A DNA stretch of 64,000 nucleotides from contig NZ_SJJZ01000004.1 of the NCBI RefSeq assembly GCF_004331345.1, positions 682,001 through 746,000 on the forward strand, written 5' to 3'. The translations under genes and the position numbers were made by a program. This document shows, one piece after another, positions 1 through 9,384 of this stretch (its first letter is position 1; each line of letters starts with the position of its first letter). The notes under the pieces were generated by a model. The model saw only the letters and a list, made by a program, of their open reading frames with translations, was not told where the DNA came from and did not search any database. The DNA is from Kribbella soli. Its GTDB lineage: Bacteria; Actinomycetota; Actinomycetes; Propionibacteriales; Kribbellaceae.

Positions 1-245
1 CCGGGTGTGCGGGGAGGCGACGTACGCGGAACCGTGCTCAGCGACCGGTTCCGCAGCGCTCTGGACGCCGCCTGGTCAGCGGCGACGACACAGCGAAGAG
101 CGGACGCGGCAGTTGTCCACTGCCCGTCGCTTCGTCAGCCATGTCGTGTAAACCACGCAACGAGACTACGGAACCTGGGCGGGCACGCCACCCGTGGTCC
201 CATCCCGTGAGACAACTGATCAAATTGTGGACAGCCGGTGGTTAT
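1..245. other. Left-end stretch without a recognisable gene
   Basis: Short reading frames exist on both strands but none resembles a known family or has a convincing ribosome binding site. Two DnaA-box-like words lie here: TTGTCCACT near 114 and CTGTCCACA read on the minus strand at 226-234. The stretch probably holds the end of a neighbouring intergenic region; nothing else is supported. Confidence 0.4.
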
Positions 246-1121
246 TCAGACGCGAACCACGTTGGTGCCGGCGACCTTGTCGTGCAGCGCCTGCTTCTTG
301 TCGTCCCAGAGCGGCCAGAGGTAGTTGAGCAGCAGCGCCAGGGAGGCGAAGAGGCCGACGACCGGGATCGAGCCGGCCATGTTCAGCACCAGGTCGAGAC
401 CACAGCGCTTCGCCACGGCGCCGCGCGGCGGCTTGCCCGGAACGTCCCGCAGCCGGACCGCGATCCCGGTCGCCATCTTGCCGGGCGTGCGGCCCTTCGC
501 GACCAGGAACAGGTACTCGTACACGAACATGACCAGTGCCCCCAGCAGGGACGCCGGGATGGCCCACTTGAACACCTCGGGCGGCATCGAGACCGGGGTC
601 GAACTACCGGCACGGGCGGCGTCCAGGACGTCCTCGATCCACGAGTTCATCACTTTGCTGGACTGGTAGTAGAAGTACCCGGTCAGCGGCAGCGCGAGGA
701 ACCAGGCGATGATCCCGTCCAGGATGCGCGCGAAGGCACGGCGCCACCAGCCGGAGAGCACCTGACCGTCCGGAGTGGTTCCGGGCCCCTGCCCCTGGTA
801 GGCGAAGCCCTGGCCGCTCTGCGGGTACGCCGGGTAGCCGCCCTGTTGCGGGGGCTGCTGGCCGAACTGCGAGGCCGGCTGAGCCGGTCCGCCACCGCCG
901 TACACCTGTCCGTGCTCCGCGGTCTGCCCGTACTTCGGGAAGTCCTGCGTCTTCGACTGGCCGAACTGCCCCTGGAACGGGGGTGGGCCCTCCTGCGGCC
1001 GGCGCTGATCCGTCCAGGCGCTGCCGTCCCAGTACCGCTGCTGGGTCGGGTCCTCAGGGTCGTCGTACCAACCTGCTACTTGGGAGCTCACCGGGAGAGT
1101 CTTGCCTAAGTCCCGGTTCAT
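246..1121 (-). CDS. RDD family membrane protein with N-terminal DUF2510 domain
   Basis: The first 40 or so residues hold the tryptophan-rich DUF2510 signature (GWYDDP, QRYWDGSAWT), followed by a Pro/Gln/Gly/Tyr-rich linker to about residue 110. The C-terminal half is an RDD domain: an Arg-rich start (WWRRAFARILDGI), hydrophobic helices, and the end signature in which a Trp-containing segment precedes a short basic stretch (LWDDKKQALHDKVAGTNVV). RDD proteins are integral membrane proteins of mostly unknown function, sometimes implicated in ion or compatible-solute transport. Two further RDD proteins occur at 23.4 and 25.3 kb. The ATG at 1121 was chosen; a GTG at 1091 directly before the DUF2510 motif is an alternative. 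Confidence 0.88.
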   Translation of the reverse strand: MNRDLGKTLPVSSQVAGWYDDPEDPTQQRYWDGSAWTDQRRPQEGPPPFQGQFGQSKTQDFPKYGQTAEHGQVYGGGGPAQPASQFGQQPPQQGGYPAYPQSGQGFAYQGQGPGTTPDGQVLSGWWRRAFARILDGIIAWFLALPLTGYFYYQSSKVMNSWIEDVLDAARAGSSTPVSMPPEVFKWAIPASLLGALVMFVYEYLFLVAKGRTPGKMATGIAVRLRDVPGKPPRGAVAKRCGLDLVLNMAGSIPVVGLFASLALLLNYLWPLWDDKKQALHDKVAGTNVVRV

Positions 1122-1151
1122 TGGCCATCCGGTAGCGCGTACCGGACGCTG

Positions 1152-1619
1152 TCAGCTCGGTTGGCGGTCGATCGCGACGGCCAGCGCGGCAATCACGTCC
1201 GGCTTCCGCGGCGCTCCGCTGGCGCGCTTCACCACTGCTCCGGTGCTGTCGAGCACCAGCGTGGTCGGCGTACGCAGGATGTCCAGCCGGCGTACCAGCT
1301 CCAGGTGGGACTCGGCGTCCAGCTCCACGTGGCGCACGCCGTCGACCATGCCCTCGACCTCGGCCAGCGTCCGCCGAGTGACCCGGCACGGCGCACAGAA
1401 CGCCGACGAGAACTGCAGCAGTGTTGCCCGCTCGCCCAGCTCCCCGCCCAACTCAGCGGCCGTCACCCGCTCCACGTCGTCCTCGCTCTTCCCGCGAAAC
1501 CGCCCGTCGACCCACGCCTTGAGCACACTGAGCCCCACGCCGGCTACTACCGCCGCGACGAGTACCCACAGCCCCAGGCTCACAGCTACCCACGGTACGA
1601 CGCCCCGTTCACAATTCAA
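1152..1619 (-). CDS. Membrane-anchored thioredoxin-fold protein
   Basis: One transmembrane helix (about residues 11-33) is followed by a thioredoxin fold with the active-site motif C75-A-P-C78 and the downstream cis-proline region RTPTTLVLDSTG. It probably acts in thiol-disulfide exchange; with an N-in/C-out single helix the domain would face outside the cytoplasm, although topology cannot be settled by eye. The longest frame starts at TTG 1619; GTG 1583, just before the helix, is also plausible. It lies between an RDD protein and a HIT hydrolase on the same strand, with 9 bp to the HIT stop. The motif CAPC instead of CGPC is common in actinobacterial members. Confidence 0.85.
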   Translation of the reverse strand: MNCERGVVPWVAVSLGLWVLVAAVVAGVGLSVLKAWVDGRFRGKSEDDVERVTAAELGGELGERATLLQFSSAFCAPCRVTRRTLAEVEGMVDGVRHVELDAESHLELVRRLDILRTPTTLVLDSTGAVVKRASGAPRKPDVIAALAVAIDRQPS

Positions 1620-1628
1620 CCGGCCGTT

Positions 1629-2042
1629 TCACGTGCTGAGAAGCACCTGCGGATCCACAGCGAGGCGGTGGCCCGAACGCCCGGTCGGCCAGGGCAGGCA
1701 GTCGTCGCCGTCCCCCGGGTACCGAGGGACCACGTGCAGGTGGAGATGGTCGACGCTGCGGCCGGAGCCGGGCCCACTGGCGTTCAGCAGGCACACACCG
1801 GTCGCCCCGAGCCTCGCCACCATCTTCTGCGCGATGCGCTGCGCCAGGTCCATCACCAGCGCCAGGTCACCCGGCTGCGCGTCCAGGAGACCTGCGGTGG
1901 TGTGACGTCGCGGCACCACCAGTGTGTGCCCCGGGGCGATCTCCTCAGCGGGCAGCGGGAGAAACGCGACAGCCGCGTCCTCCTTGGCGATCCAGCGGGC
2001 CGAGTCGGCGGAGATCAGGCCGCAGAAGACGCAGGCATCCAT
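1629..2042 (-). CDS. HIT family (histidine triad) protein
   Basis: The 137-residue product has the histidine-triad motif HLHLHVV near residues 98-104, which in this family forms the nucleotidyl-binding and catalytic site for hydrolysis of purine nucleoside phosphoramidates or dinucleoside polyphosphates. An N-terminal Cys-X2-Cys (CVFC, residues 4-7) is typical of the zinc-containing Hint subgroup. Length matches the family. The frame is open far upstream, but the ATG at 2042 gives the standard MDACVFC start. The upstream region is occupied by a long palindromic element (2063-2225). Confidence 0.92.
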   Translation of the reverse strand: MDACVFCGLISADSARWIAKEDAAVAFLPLPAEEIAPGHTLVVPRRHTTAGLLDAQPGDLALVMDLAQRIAQKMVARLGATGVCLLNASGPGSGRSVDHLHLHVVPRYPGDGDDCLPWPTGRSGHRLAVDPQVLLST

Positions 2043-2062
2043 CTGGTGATTGTGCTCCGGTC

Positions 2063-2225
2063 GGGCATGACTCGCGATCCCACGCCGTCGCGAGCAGGTG
2101 CTCGGTGCGGTGCCTCGGCGTGCGGGGGCGAAGGTCTCGATGCGGAGCATCGTGGCCTTTGCACCCGTGCGGCGAGGTGCCGTGCCGAGTGCCGCGCAGT
2201 AGGCGTGGGATCGCGAGTCATGCCC
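2063..2225. repeat. 163-bp imperfect palindromic element with perfect 24-bp terminal inverted repeats
   Basis: Bases 2063-2086 and 2202-2225 are perfect inverted repeats of 24 bp (outer end GGGCATGACTCGCG). The symmetry continues imperfectly inwards (GGTGCCTCGGCGTGCGG against its counterpart) to a central CGATGC-GGA-GCATCG at 2138-2152. The whole element fills the space between the divergent HIT and arfB genes. It may be a MITE-like mobile palindrome or a transcribed long hairpin; no target-site duplication is evident. Confidence 0.8.
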
Positions 2226-2235
2226 TAATAGAGCT

Positions 2236-2661
2236 GTGGAGAGTGGAGTGACCGTGCGGTCGGGGGTGGTGATTCCCGAGGCGGAGTTGACGTGGCGGTT
2301 CTCACGGTCGAGCGGTCCGGGCGGGCAGTCCGTGAACACCACGGACAGCCGGGTCGAGCTGAGCTTCGACGTGGCCGGTACGTCGGCGTTGAGCGACGTA
2401 CTGAAGACTCGCGCGCTGGAGCGGCTCCAGTCGCGGCTGGTCGACGGGGTGGTGACGATCGCCGCGTCGGAGTACAAGTCGCAGTGGCGCAACCGGGAGG
2501 CCGCGCGGGAACGGCTGGCCGTGCTGATCCGGGAGGCAATCGCTCCGCCGCCCCGGAAGCGGCGCCCGACGAAGCCGAGCAAGGGGTCCGTACGACGCCG
2601 GCTGGACGCCAAGAAGCGCCGCGGCGAGACGAAGCGGCTCCGCGGACGACCGGACGACTAG
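2236..2661 (+). CDS. arfB: Peptidyl-tRNA hydrolase ArfB (ribosome rescue)
   Basis: The 141-residue product has the class-I release factor GGQ motif at residues 29-31 within the context SSGPGGQSVNTTDSRVEL, followed by the small RF-1 domain fold. Its C-terminal tail is strongly basic (KRRPTKPSKGSVRRRLDAKKRRGETKRLRGR), as in ArfB/YaeJ, where the tail enters the empty mRNA channel of a stalled ribosome so that GGQ can hydrolyse peptidyl-tRNA. It lacks the codon-recognition domains of RF1/RF2. The GTG at 2236 is chosen; it lies 10 bp after the palindromic element, which therefore occupies its promoter region. Confidence 0.93.
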   Translation: MESGVTVRSGVVIPEAELTWRFSRSSGPGGQSVNTTDSRVELSFDVAGTSALSDVLKTRALERLQSRLVDGVVTIAASEYKSQWRNREAARERLAVLIREAIAPPPRKRRPTKPSKGSVRRRLDAKKRRGETKRLRGRPDD

Positions 2662-2705
2662 GGACACCCCTACACACGGCCCTCTGGCTGGATACGCTTG
2701 CCCGC

Positions 2706-3332
2706 GTGCAGGAAACGGGGAGCGGGGGGACGGAGCCGGAGGAGCTCCCGGAGTTCCAGGATCTCAAGGTGCGGGGCCGCTCGGTCCGGACGTGGGCGAT
2801 CAGCGCCGGCGCCGTACTGCTGGTGGTCTCGGCGGCCTTCGGCGGGCTGAAGAAGGCCGGCGACGAGACTCCGCAGGTGGAGGCCGGTACGGCGATCGAC
2901 GCCGGCCAGTTCGAGGTGACCGTCCAGCGGGTCGTCACCGTGAAGGACCTGAAGCCACTGTTCACCCCGGACGACGGCGGAGTGCTGATCGGGGTCGTGA
3001 CCAAGCTCAAGGTCACCGACGACACCGGCACGACACCGCCGTCGGACCTGATCCGGCTGATCGGCGTGCCCGGCGTGAAAGACACCGACCCGCCGCTCGG
3101 CACCACGAACCTCCGCGACGCGACGATGAACCCGGTGCTCACCCCGGACGCCGCCGAGGACATCGCGTACGTGTGGAAGCTGCCGAAGGCGAGCCAGTTC
3201 CCGACCGAGGTCAAGCTGACCGTGCAGGGCTACGAGCACGAGGACGAGTCGATCCTCGACCACCACGAGAAGTGGCTCCCGGACAAGATCGCCGCGGACA
3301 GCACGGTCAAGGTGAAGGACAACACCAAATGA
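2706..3332 (+). CDS. Membrane-anchored extracytoplasmic protein, first of three-gene operon
   Basis: The 208-residue product has an acidic cytoplasmic N-terminus (about 30 residues), one transmembrane helix (about residues 32-50) and an extracytoplasmic domain of beta-strand character. The domain resembles the DUF4352/TelA-like immunoglobulin-like fold seen in many actinobacterial surface proteins, but I cannot assign a family firmly. The GTG at 2706 gives the proper N-terminus; the frame is open much further upstream only as a shadow of arfB. Its stop overlaps the ATG of the next gene (ATGA at 3329-3332), so translation is likely coupled. Confidence 0.72.
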   Translation: MQETGSGGTEPEELPEFQDLKVRGRSVRTWAISAGAVLLVVSAAFGGLKKAGDETPQVEAGTAIDAGQFEVTVQRVVTVKDLKPLFTPDDGGVLIGVVTKLKVTDDTGTTPPSDLIRLIGVPGVKDTDPPLGTTNLRDATMNPVLTPDAAEDIAYVWKLPKASQFPTEVKLTVQGYEHEDESILDHHEKWLPDKIAADSTVKVKDNTK

Positions 3333-3892
3333 GCGGGCGGAAGCTGCTCAACGTTGGTCTCACCCTCGCCGTACTGGTTGCGATCGTCGGTCTCTACCGG
3401 TTCACGCCGACGCAGAAGGACATCCAGCAGCCGACCTCGGTGAAGGGCATCGTCGGGCGCGCGGTGCAGACGCCGCGCTTCGACCTGACCGTCGACGACG
3501 TACGGGTCGGGAAGAAGCTCCGGATCCCGCGGTCCACGCCGGACCGCGACTCGTTGACCGCCTTCGTGGTCGTCGACGCCAGCGTCACCGCCAAACGGGA
3601 GCCGATGCACATCTTCGACGTCCGGATCCGGTCCGCCGACGGCATCACGTACCTCGGCTCCAACCGCAGCGGTCTCGACCGGGTTGACCTGACCGGGACC
3701 GAGTTCGCGCCGGACATTCCGGTCCGCGGCTCGTTCGTGGTCGAGATGCCGGCCGACAAGGTGCCCGGGGCAACTTTTCTGGTGATGGAGAAGTCGATCC
3801 TGAACGACCTCGAGCCCCAGGTCACCGTGCCACTCGGGGACGAGCCAACGCTCGAAGACGTCGTGACCCTGACGGCTGCGAGCGAAACGTGA
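3329..3892 (+). CDS. Membrane-anchored extracytoplasmic protein, second of three-gene operon
   Basis: The 187-residue product has one N-terminal transmembrane helix (about residues 7-24, LNVGLTLAVLVAIVGLYRF), then a domain rich in beta strands with segments such as RFDLTVDDVRVGK and LTAFVVVDASVTA. Short basic N-terminus and helix suggest a signal anchor with the domain outside. The fold resembles its upstream neighbour (both have 'Q...FxxTVxxVxxxK' followed by a strand with hydrophobic alternation), so the two may be paralogues. The gene is coupled upstream by ATGA and downstream by GTGA (3889-3892). Function unknown. Confidence 0.72.
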   Translation: MSGRKLLNVGLTLAVLVAIVGLYRFTPTQKDIQQPTSVKGIVGRAVQTPRFDLTVDDVRVGKKLRIPRSTPDRDSLTAFVVVDASVTAKREPMHIFDVRIRSADGITYLGSNRSGLDRVDLTGTEFAPDIPVRGSFVVEMPADKVPGATFLVMEKSILNDLEPQVTVPLGDEPTLEDVVTLTAASET

Positions 3893-4497
3893 GAGGCGCG
3901 CGCCGGGCCCGCCGCGGCTGGTTCCGGAAGAACACGGCCGCGCTCGCGACGCTGGTGGTGGCGATCCCGCTCGCCGGGTGGTGGACCACGCGCAGCGACC
4001 ACAAGTCCTGGTACAACGACGAGCCCCGCGATCCCGTCACGGTGTCGGCGGGCGGTACGTCGTACAACGGGGCCACTTGGTACGCCGCCAACGTCGAGGA
4101 GAGCCCGCAGCCGTCCGAGAAGGGCCTTGAACAGGACGCGCTGCCCGAAGGGACCACGCGGGTCCGGGTGTACTTCCGGCTGCAGGTGGACAACCTGTCC
4201 GCGCTCGAAGGGCTCGGCGGCTGCCGTGTCCATCTGCGGGCGCCGGACGGCCGGATCTGGGACGAGGACGCGATCGCGGACGACTACCAGGACCGTCCGA
4301 CCGGGTGCAGCGGCGGCTCCGACGACAAGCCGTCGAGCTGGCGTGGCACAGCAGCGCCGTACTACCTGAAGCCGGTGGCCGGGAAGCCGTTCGAGACGGT
4401 CGCGGTGTTCGTCGTACCGTCGTCCGTCGCCGGCAGCGTGCAGCCGACGATCACCTGGGCGACGAGGCTGCCTCAGTACCTGGCATTCCCGAGGTAG
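3889..4497 (+). CDS. Membrane-anchored extracytoplasmic protein, third of three-gene operon
   Basis: The 202-residue product starts with a basic Arg-rich segment (RGARRARRGWFRKN) and a helix around residues 15-32, then an extracytoplasmic domain. Two cysteines (near residues 110 and 144: GGCRVHL and PTGCSGG) could form a disulfide, in keeping with an external location. The GTG at 3889 overlaps the previous stop. The 3' end overlaps convergently by 47 bp with the membrane-protein gene on the other strand. The three products probably work as one surface complex; what they bind cannot be read from the sequence. Confidence 0.7.
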   Translation: MRGARRARRGWFRKNTAALATLVVAIPLAGWWTTRSDHKSWYNDEPRDPVTVSAGGTSYNGATWYAANVEESPQPSEKGLEQDALPEGTTRVRVYFRLQVDNLSALEGLGGCRVHLRAPDGRIWDEDAIADDYQDRPTGCSGGSDDKPSSWRGTAAPYYLKPVAGKPFETVAVFVVPSSVAGSVQPTITWATRLPQYLAFPR

Positions 4498-5824
4498 CGG
4501 CGCTGAGATCGGTGACACCGTGGTCGCCGGCCGACTGCTCGTGCACCGCACGGGTCCGCGGGGTCAGGTAGCCGGCCAGGCCGCCGATCATCCGGTCGTA
4601 GGCGGCGGCGAGCAGACTGACCTGCAGCATGATCTTCAGGCCGTCGGTGATCAGGTTCAGCGGCTCGTCGATGACCATCCAGAACTGCAGCGTGTGCGGT
4701 CCGAGGACCCACACCTTCAGGGCGATCCAGACGGCGCTCGCGGCGAACGTGACGACCGCCCACGCCAGGAAGTACCCGAGCATCGGCCGCAGGCCGGAGC
4801 GGATCACCAGCCGGAACGCCTCCAGGACAGGGGTCCAGCGGTCCTTCCAGTCGGCCATGACCGAGTTCCCGGCGACCCGGACGATCCGCGGCGTCTGCTG
4901 CCAGCGGTGCGTGATGCGGTCGAACCGCCAGCGCGGTTTGTCGAGCTTCTGCACGACGCGGCCGTAGATGATCGCGGTCATGGTGATCCACATCAGCGGG
5001 AGCACCGCGGCGTCCCAGAGGTCCGCGATACCGGCGGTGAGGAACCCGGTGACCGCGTCCCACACCTCACGGACCTGGTTGACGCCCAGCACGTGGTCGA
5101 GCACCCACGTGTACCCGTCGTGCAGCCACTGCCAGACCTGGCGCTCCTTCAGCCAGGTCATCGGCGGCGGGATCACCGACGTGGCCTGGTACGCGACGAC
5201 GAAGATCCACAGCGCCTCGAGGTACGTGACGAACAGCTTGCGGACCGGGCCTTCCTTGTCCTTCCGCCACTTCTTGAACGCGAAGCGGAGCAGGTACGCC
5301 GTGACGCCCAGGCCGAGGAACAACCAGGTGGACAGCGACTGCAAACCCTCCGACGGCTGCGGAACCGTACCGCCGCCCAGGACGGTGGCCACTGTCTCGT
5401 TGACCTTGTGGACGGCCAGTTGGTACTCGTAGTCGAGCGCCTCGTTCTGCAGGAACTTGTACGCGGCGTAGAAGGCCAGGAACGGGAGGAGCGCCGCAGC
5501 GAGCGCGTCGAGCGCCCGGTGTTCACGGCCGGGTTCCACACCGTCCGGGGCAAGCATGCCCTCGGCAACTGCCCTGCGGTGGAACGGCAGCTCGCCGCGG
5601 AGGACCAGGAACATGGTCACGTACATCGCCAGCGAGACGACCACGAGCAGCGCCAGTACGGCGATGCCGGCCGCCTCAGCTCTGGCGCCTGCCTGGACCG
5701 CTACCCATTGCAGGCCTCGGTGCGCCAGCTGTGCGACCAGAAACACCGCCAGAAGGCGCGGCCACGCCTTCCCGAACAGGACCCCCGCGCGACCCACCGT
5801 AGTGAGCAGCGTCCCCGACTCCAT
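4451..5824 (-). CDS. Polytopic membrane protein of unknown function
   Basis: The 457-residue product has about eight hydrophobic helices (for example LLAVFLVAQLAHRGLQWVAV, VLALLVVVSLAMYVTMFLVL, the segment ending FLAWAVVTFAASAVWIALKV), with a large non-membrane loop in the middle. I do not recognise the family. The frame extends upstream through moaD; ATG 5824 is taken as the start, with GTG 5830 or a CTG overlapping the moaD stop as alternatives. It is immediately downstream of the moaD-like gene on the same strand. Its last 47 bp overlap the convergent third gene of the anchored-protein operon. Confidence 0.7.
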   Translation of the reverse strand: MESGTLLTTVGRAGVLFGKAWPRLLAVFLVAQLAHRGLQWVAVQAGARAEAAGIAVLALLVVVSLAMYVTMFLVLRGELPFHRRAVAEGMLAPDGVEPGREHRALDALAAALLPFLAFYAAYKFLQNEALDYEYQLAVHKVNETVATVLGGGTVPQPSEGLQSLSTWLFLGLGVTAYLLRFAFKKWRKDKEGPVRKLFVTYLEALWIFVVAYQATSVIPPPMTWLKERQVWQWLHDGYTWVLDHVLGVNQVREVWDAVTGFLTAGIADLWDAAVLPLMWITMTAIIYGRVVQKLDKPRWRFDRITHRWQQTPRIVRVAGNSVMADWKDRWTPVLEAFRLVIRSGLRPMLGYFLAWAVVTFAASAVWIALKVWVLGPHTLQFWMVIDEPLNLITDGLKIMLQVSLLAAAYDRMIGGLAGYLTPRTRAVHEQSAGDHGVTDLSAATSGMPGTEAASSPR

Positions 5825-5874
5825 CGCCACGGCGACGAATGTACCCGGCGAGGAGTCCTCGAGCCTGGTGCTGG

Positions 5875-6114
5875 TCAGCCGCCTGCGAAGGGTGGGAGGG
5901 CGTCGACGAGCGCGCCCTGGGTGAGCGGTGTGCCCGGTTCGGCGCGCTCGCCGTCCAGGAGGAACGTGCAGATCGACAGCACCCGCGCCAACTCCGGCCG
6001 ATCGGTCGAAACGGTCGTGACCAGGTCGCGGATCGAGCCCGCCTCGGCGGTCGCCGACGACTCCCCGGCGGCCGAGCGTGCGGCAGCGAAGTACCTGATG
6101 GTCACTTCCGGCAT
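5875..6114 (-). CDS. MoaD/ThiS family ubiquitin-like sulfur carrier
   Basis: The 79-residue product begins with a beta strand containing the MoaD signature IRYFAAARSAAG and ends in the Gly-Gly tail (FAGG) that is adenylated and thiocarboxylated by an E1-like enzyme. MoaD supplies sulfur to molybdopterin synthase; ThiS-like relatives act in thiamine or other sulfur pathways. No moaE or E1 partner is nearby, so the pathway is inferred from similarity only. The length is normal. It is divergent from glnR across about 160 bp. Confidence 0.85.
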   Translation of the reverse strand: MPEVTIRYFAAARSAAGESSATAEAGSIRDLVTTVSTDRPELARVLSICTFLLDGERAEPGTPLTQGALVDALPPFAGG

Positions 6115-6185
6115 CTGGTCCGCGCCTCACTAATCGGTTAAGTCTCGGCTATTATGTCAGCTTGCTGTTAGACCCAGTGTGTCCC

Positions 6186-6215
6186 AGGCCCCCGGCAACG
6201 ACGCCGCCGGGGCCT
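6186..6215 (+). promoter_or_regulatory. Stem-loop in the glnR 5' region
   Basis: AGGCCCCCGGC pairs with GCCGGGGCCT (one bulged base), about 60 bp before the glnR start, within the moaD-glnR intergenic region that also holds a TATTAT word near 6151. It may be a leader hairpin or an early terminator. Confidence 0.4.
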
Positions 6216-6274
6216 GCCGTGCACGAGGCCCGGATCGCGACCACTGGATCCGATGATCAGCACAAGGAGACGGC

Positions 6275-6988
6275 GTGAGCACGTTGCTTCTGCTGACGAA
6301 CGCCCTGCAGGCCTCCACCGAGGTCCTGCCGTCGCTCGCCCTGCTCCCCCACCAGATCCGCATCCTCCCCGCGGAGGTCTCCGCGCTGGTCGATGCCCCG
6401 GACGCCGACGCCGTGCTGCTCGACGCCCGCCGCGACCTGGTCGCGGTCCGGAGCGCCTCCCGGCTGATCCGCACGACCGGTATCGACGTACCGCTGATCC
6501 TGGTCGTCACCGAGGGCGGCCTGACCGCGGTCAACGCCGACTGGGGCGCGGACGACGTGCTGCTCGACACCGCCGGCCCGGCCGAGATCGAGGCCCGGCT
6601 GCGGCTCGTCATCGGCCGCCTCGCCGCGACCCGCAACGACGAGCCCGAGTCCACGCTGATCCGCAGCGGCGACGTCGTGATCGACGAGGCGTCGTACACC
6701 GCGAAGCTCAACGGCCGCGCGCTCGACCTGACGTACAAGGAGTTCGAGCTCTTCAAGTTCCTCGCGCAGCACCCGGGCCGGGTGTTCACGCGGGAGCAGC
6801 TGCTCCAGGAGGTCTGGGGCTACGACTACTTCGGCGGTACGCGGACGGTCGACGTGCACGTACGGCGCCTGCGCGCCAAGCTCGGCCCCGAGCACGAGGC
6901 CCTGATCGGCACCGTCCGGAACGTCGGCTACCGCTTCGTGGTCCCGCCGGCGCCCGCCGCGCGCGAAACCGCCGACGTGAACTCCTGA
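6275..6988 (+). CDS. glnR: Nitrogen-metabolism response regulator GlnR
   Basis: The 237-residue product follows the actinobacterial GlnR pattern closely: a short atypical receiver domain starting LLLLTNALQ.STEVLP, then a winged-helix domain with KEFELFKFLAQHPGRVFTREQLL and WGYDYFGGTRTVDVHVRRLR. GlnR is an orphan OmpR-type regulator without a cognate kinase; it activates or represses ammonium assimilation, transport and nitrite-reduction genes by binding paired imperfect repeats. The receiver lacks the full acidic triad of a classical phosphorylated regulator but retains an Asp in VLLDARRD. GTG 6275 is preceded by a good site AAGGAGA. It is separated from moaD by a divergent intergenic region. 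Confidence 0.95.
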   Translation: MSTLLLLTNALQASTEVLPSLALLPHQIRILPAEVSALVDAPDADAVLLDARRDLVAVRSASRLIRTTGIDVPLILVVTEGGLTAVNADWGADDVLLDTAGPAEIEARLRLVIGRLAATRNDEPESTLIRSGDVVIDEASYTAKLNGRALDLTYKEFELFKFLAQHPGRVFTREQLLQEVWGYDYFGGTRTVDVHVRRLRAKLGPEHEALIGTVRNVGYRFVVPPAPAARETADVNS

Positions 6989-6992
6989 GTTC

Positions 6993-7301
6993 TCAGAAGA
7001 AGAACTTCAGCAGGGTGAAGGCCAGCGCGGCCGCCGTGACCACGGCCGCCTTCCAGGACCCGACGCCCTGCCGGAACGCCGCCACGAACACCCCGACGGT
7101 GACCGGCACCAGCATCACCAGCAGGGTGACCCCGGCTGCGTGAACGCCGATGTGCGACTGCGCCGTGAGAAGCAGCCCCACGACGAACGCCACCGTCAAC
7201 CCGAGCCAGCTGGTGATCTGCACCGGCCCGTCCGCGCTGCGATGCCCGCGATGCGAAGCCCTGGGAGCCCGCCGGTGCGAGGTCGGAGCAACGTGCGACA
7301 T
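6993..7301 (-). CDS. Small membrane protein
   Basis: The 102-residue product has a basic, His/Arg-rich N-terminus (about 28 residues) and three hydrophobic helices (from LGLTVAFVVGLLLTA to VVTAAALAFTLLKFFF). The pattern resembles small uncharacterised actinobacterial membrane proteins; I do not assign a family. It ends 4 bp after the convergent glnR stop. The upstream terminator at 7362-7396 separates it from the nucleotidase gene. Confidence 0.65.
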   Translation of the reverse strand: MSHVAPTSHRRAPRASHRGHRSADGPVQITSWLGLTVAFVVGLLLTAQSHIGVHAAGVTLLVMLVPVTVGVFVAAFRQGVGSWKAAVVTAAALAFTLLKFFF

Positions 7302-7361
7302 CGCTCACCTTCCGTAAGTGCCTGAGTACGCAAGGTACCAGGATCACTGACCAGAAGAAAA

Positions 7362-7396
7362 AGCCGGTACGCCGCCTGTGAGGCGACGTACCGGCT
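7362..7396 (-). terminator. Rho-independent terminator of the 5'-nucleotidase gene
   Basis: On the minus strand a stem with AGCCGGTACG/CGTACCGGCT arms, extended inward by GCC/GGC pairs, is followed by TTTTTCTTCT (7351-7361). A hairpin followed by a U-run is uncommon in such GC-rich genomes, and its position 23 bp after the stop at 7419 fits. Confidence 0.88.
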
Positions 7397-7418
7397 CTCG
7401 TTCAGTCGGCCGTTGCGG

Positions 7419-9251
<1,833 letters not shown>

Positions 9252-9287
9252 CTCTTCTCCGTCATCTCGGTCACCGCTGTTGCGGTG

Positions 9288-9315
9288 CCGCGAAATCCTC
9301 CGCGGTTCCGCGAAA
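9288..9315. promoter_or_regulatory. Direct repeat CCGCGAAA with 20-bp period in the divergent nucleotidase-mshD promoter region
   Basis: CCGCGAAA occurs at 9288-9295 and again at 9308-9315, placing two identical half-sites two helical turns apart. This is a plausible regulator binding site for one or both divergent genes; no regulator can be named. Confidence 0.35.
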
Positions 9316-9384
9316 GTTACCCGTGACGACGCGCCCTCGCCAGGACCTGAGCGTGAACTCAACCGGACCTTTTACGGTATTCAG

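Noticed and set aside
2236..2705. Longer version of the first anchored-protein gene starting inside arfB
   Set aside because: The frame is open upstream only as a shadow; GTG 2706 gives the normal short cytoplasmic N-terminus before the helix.
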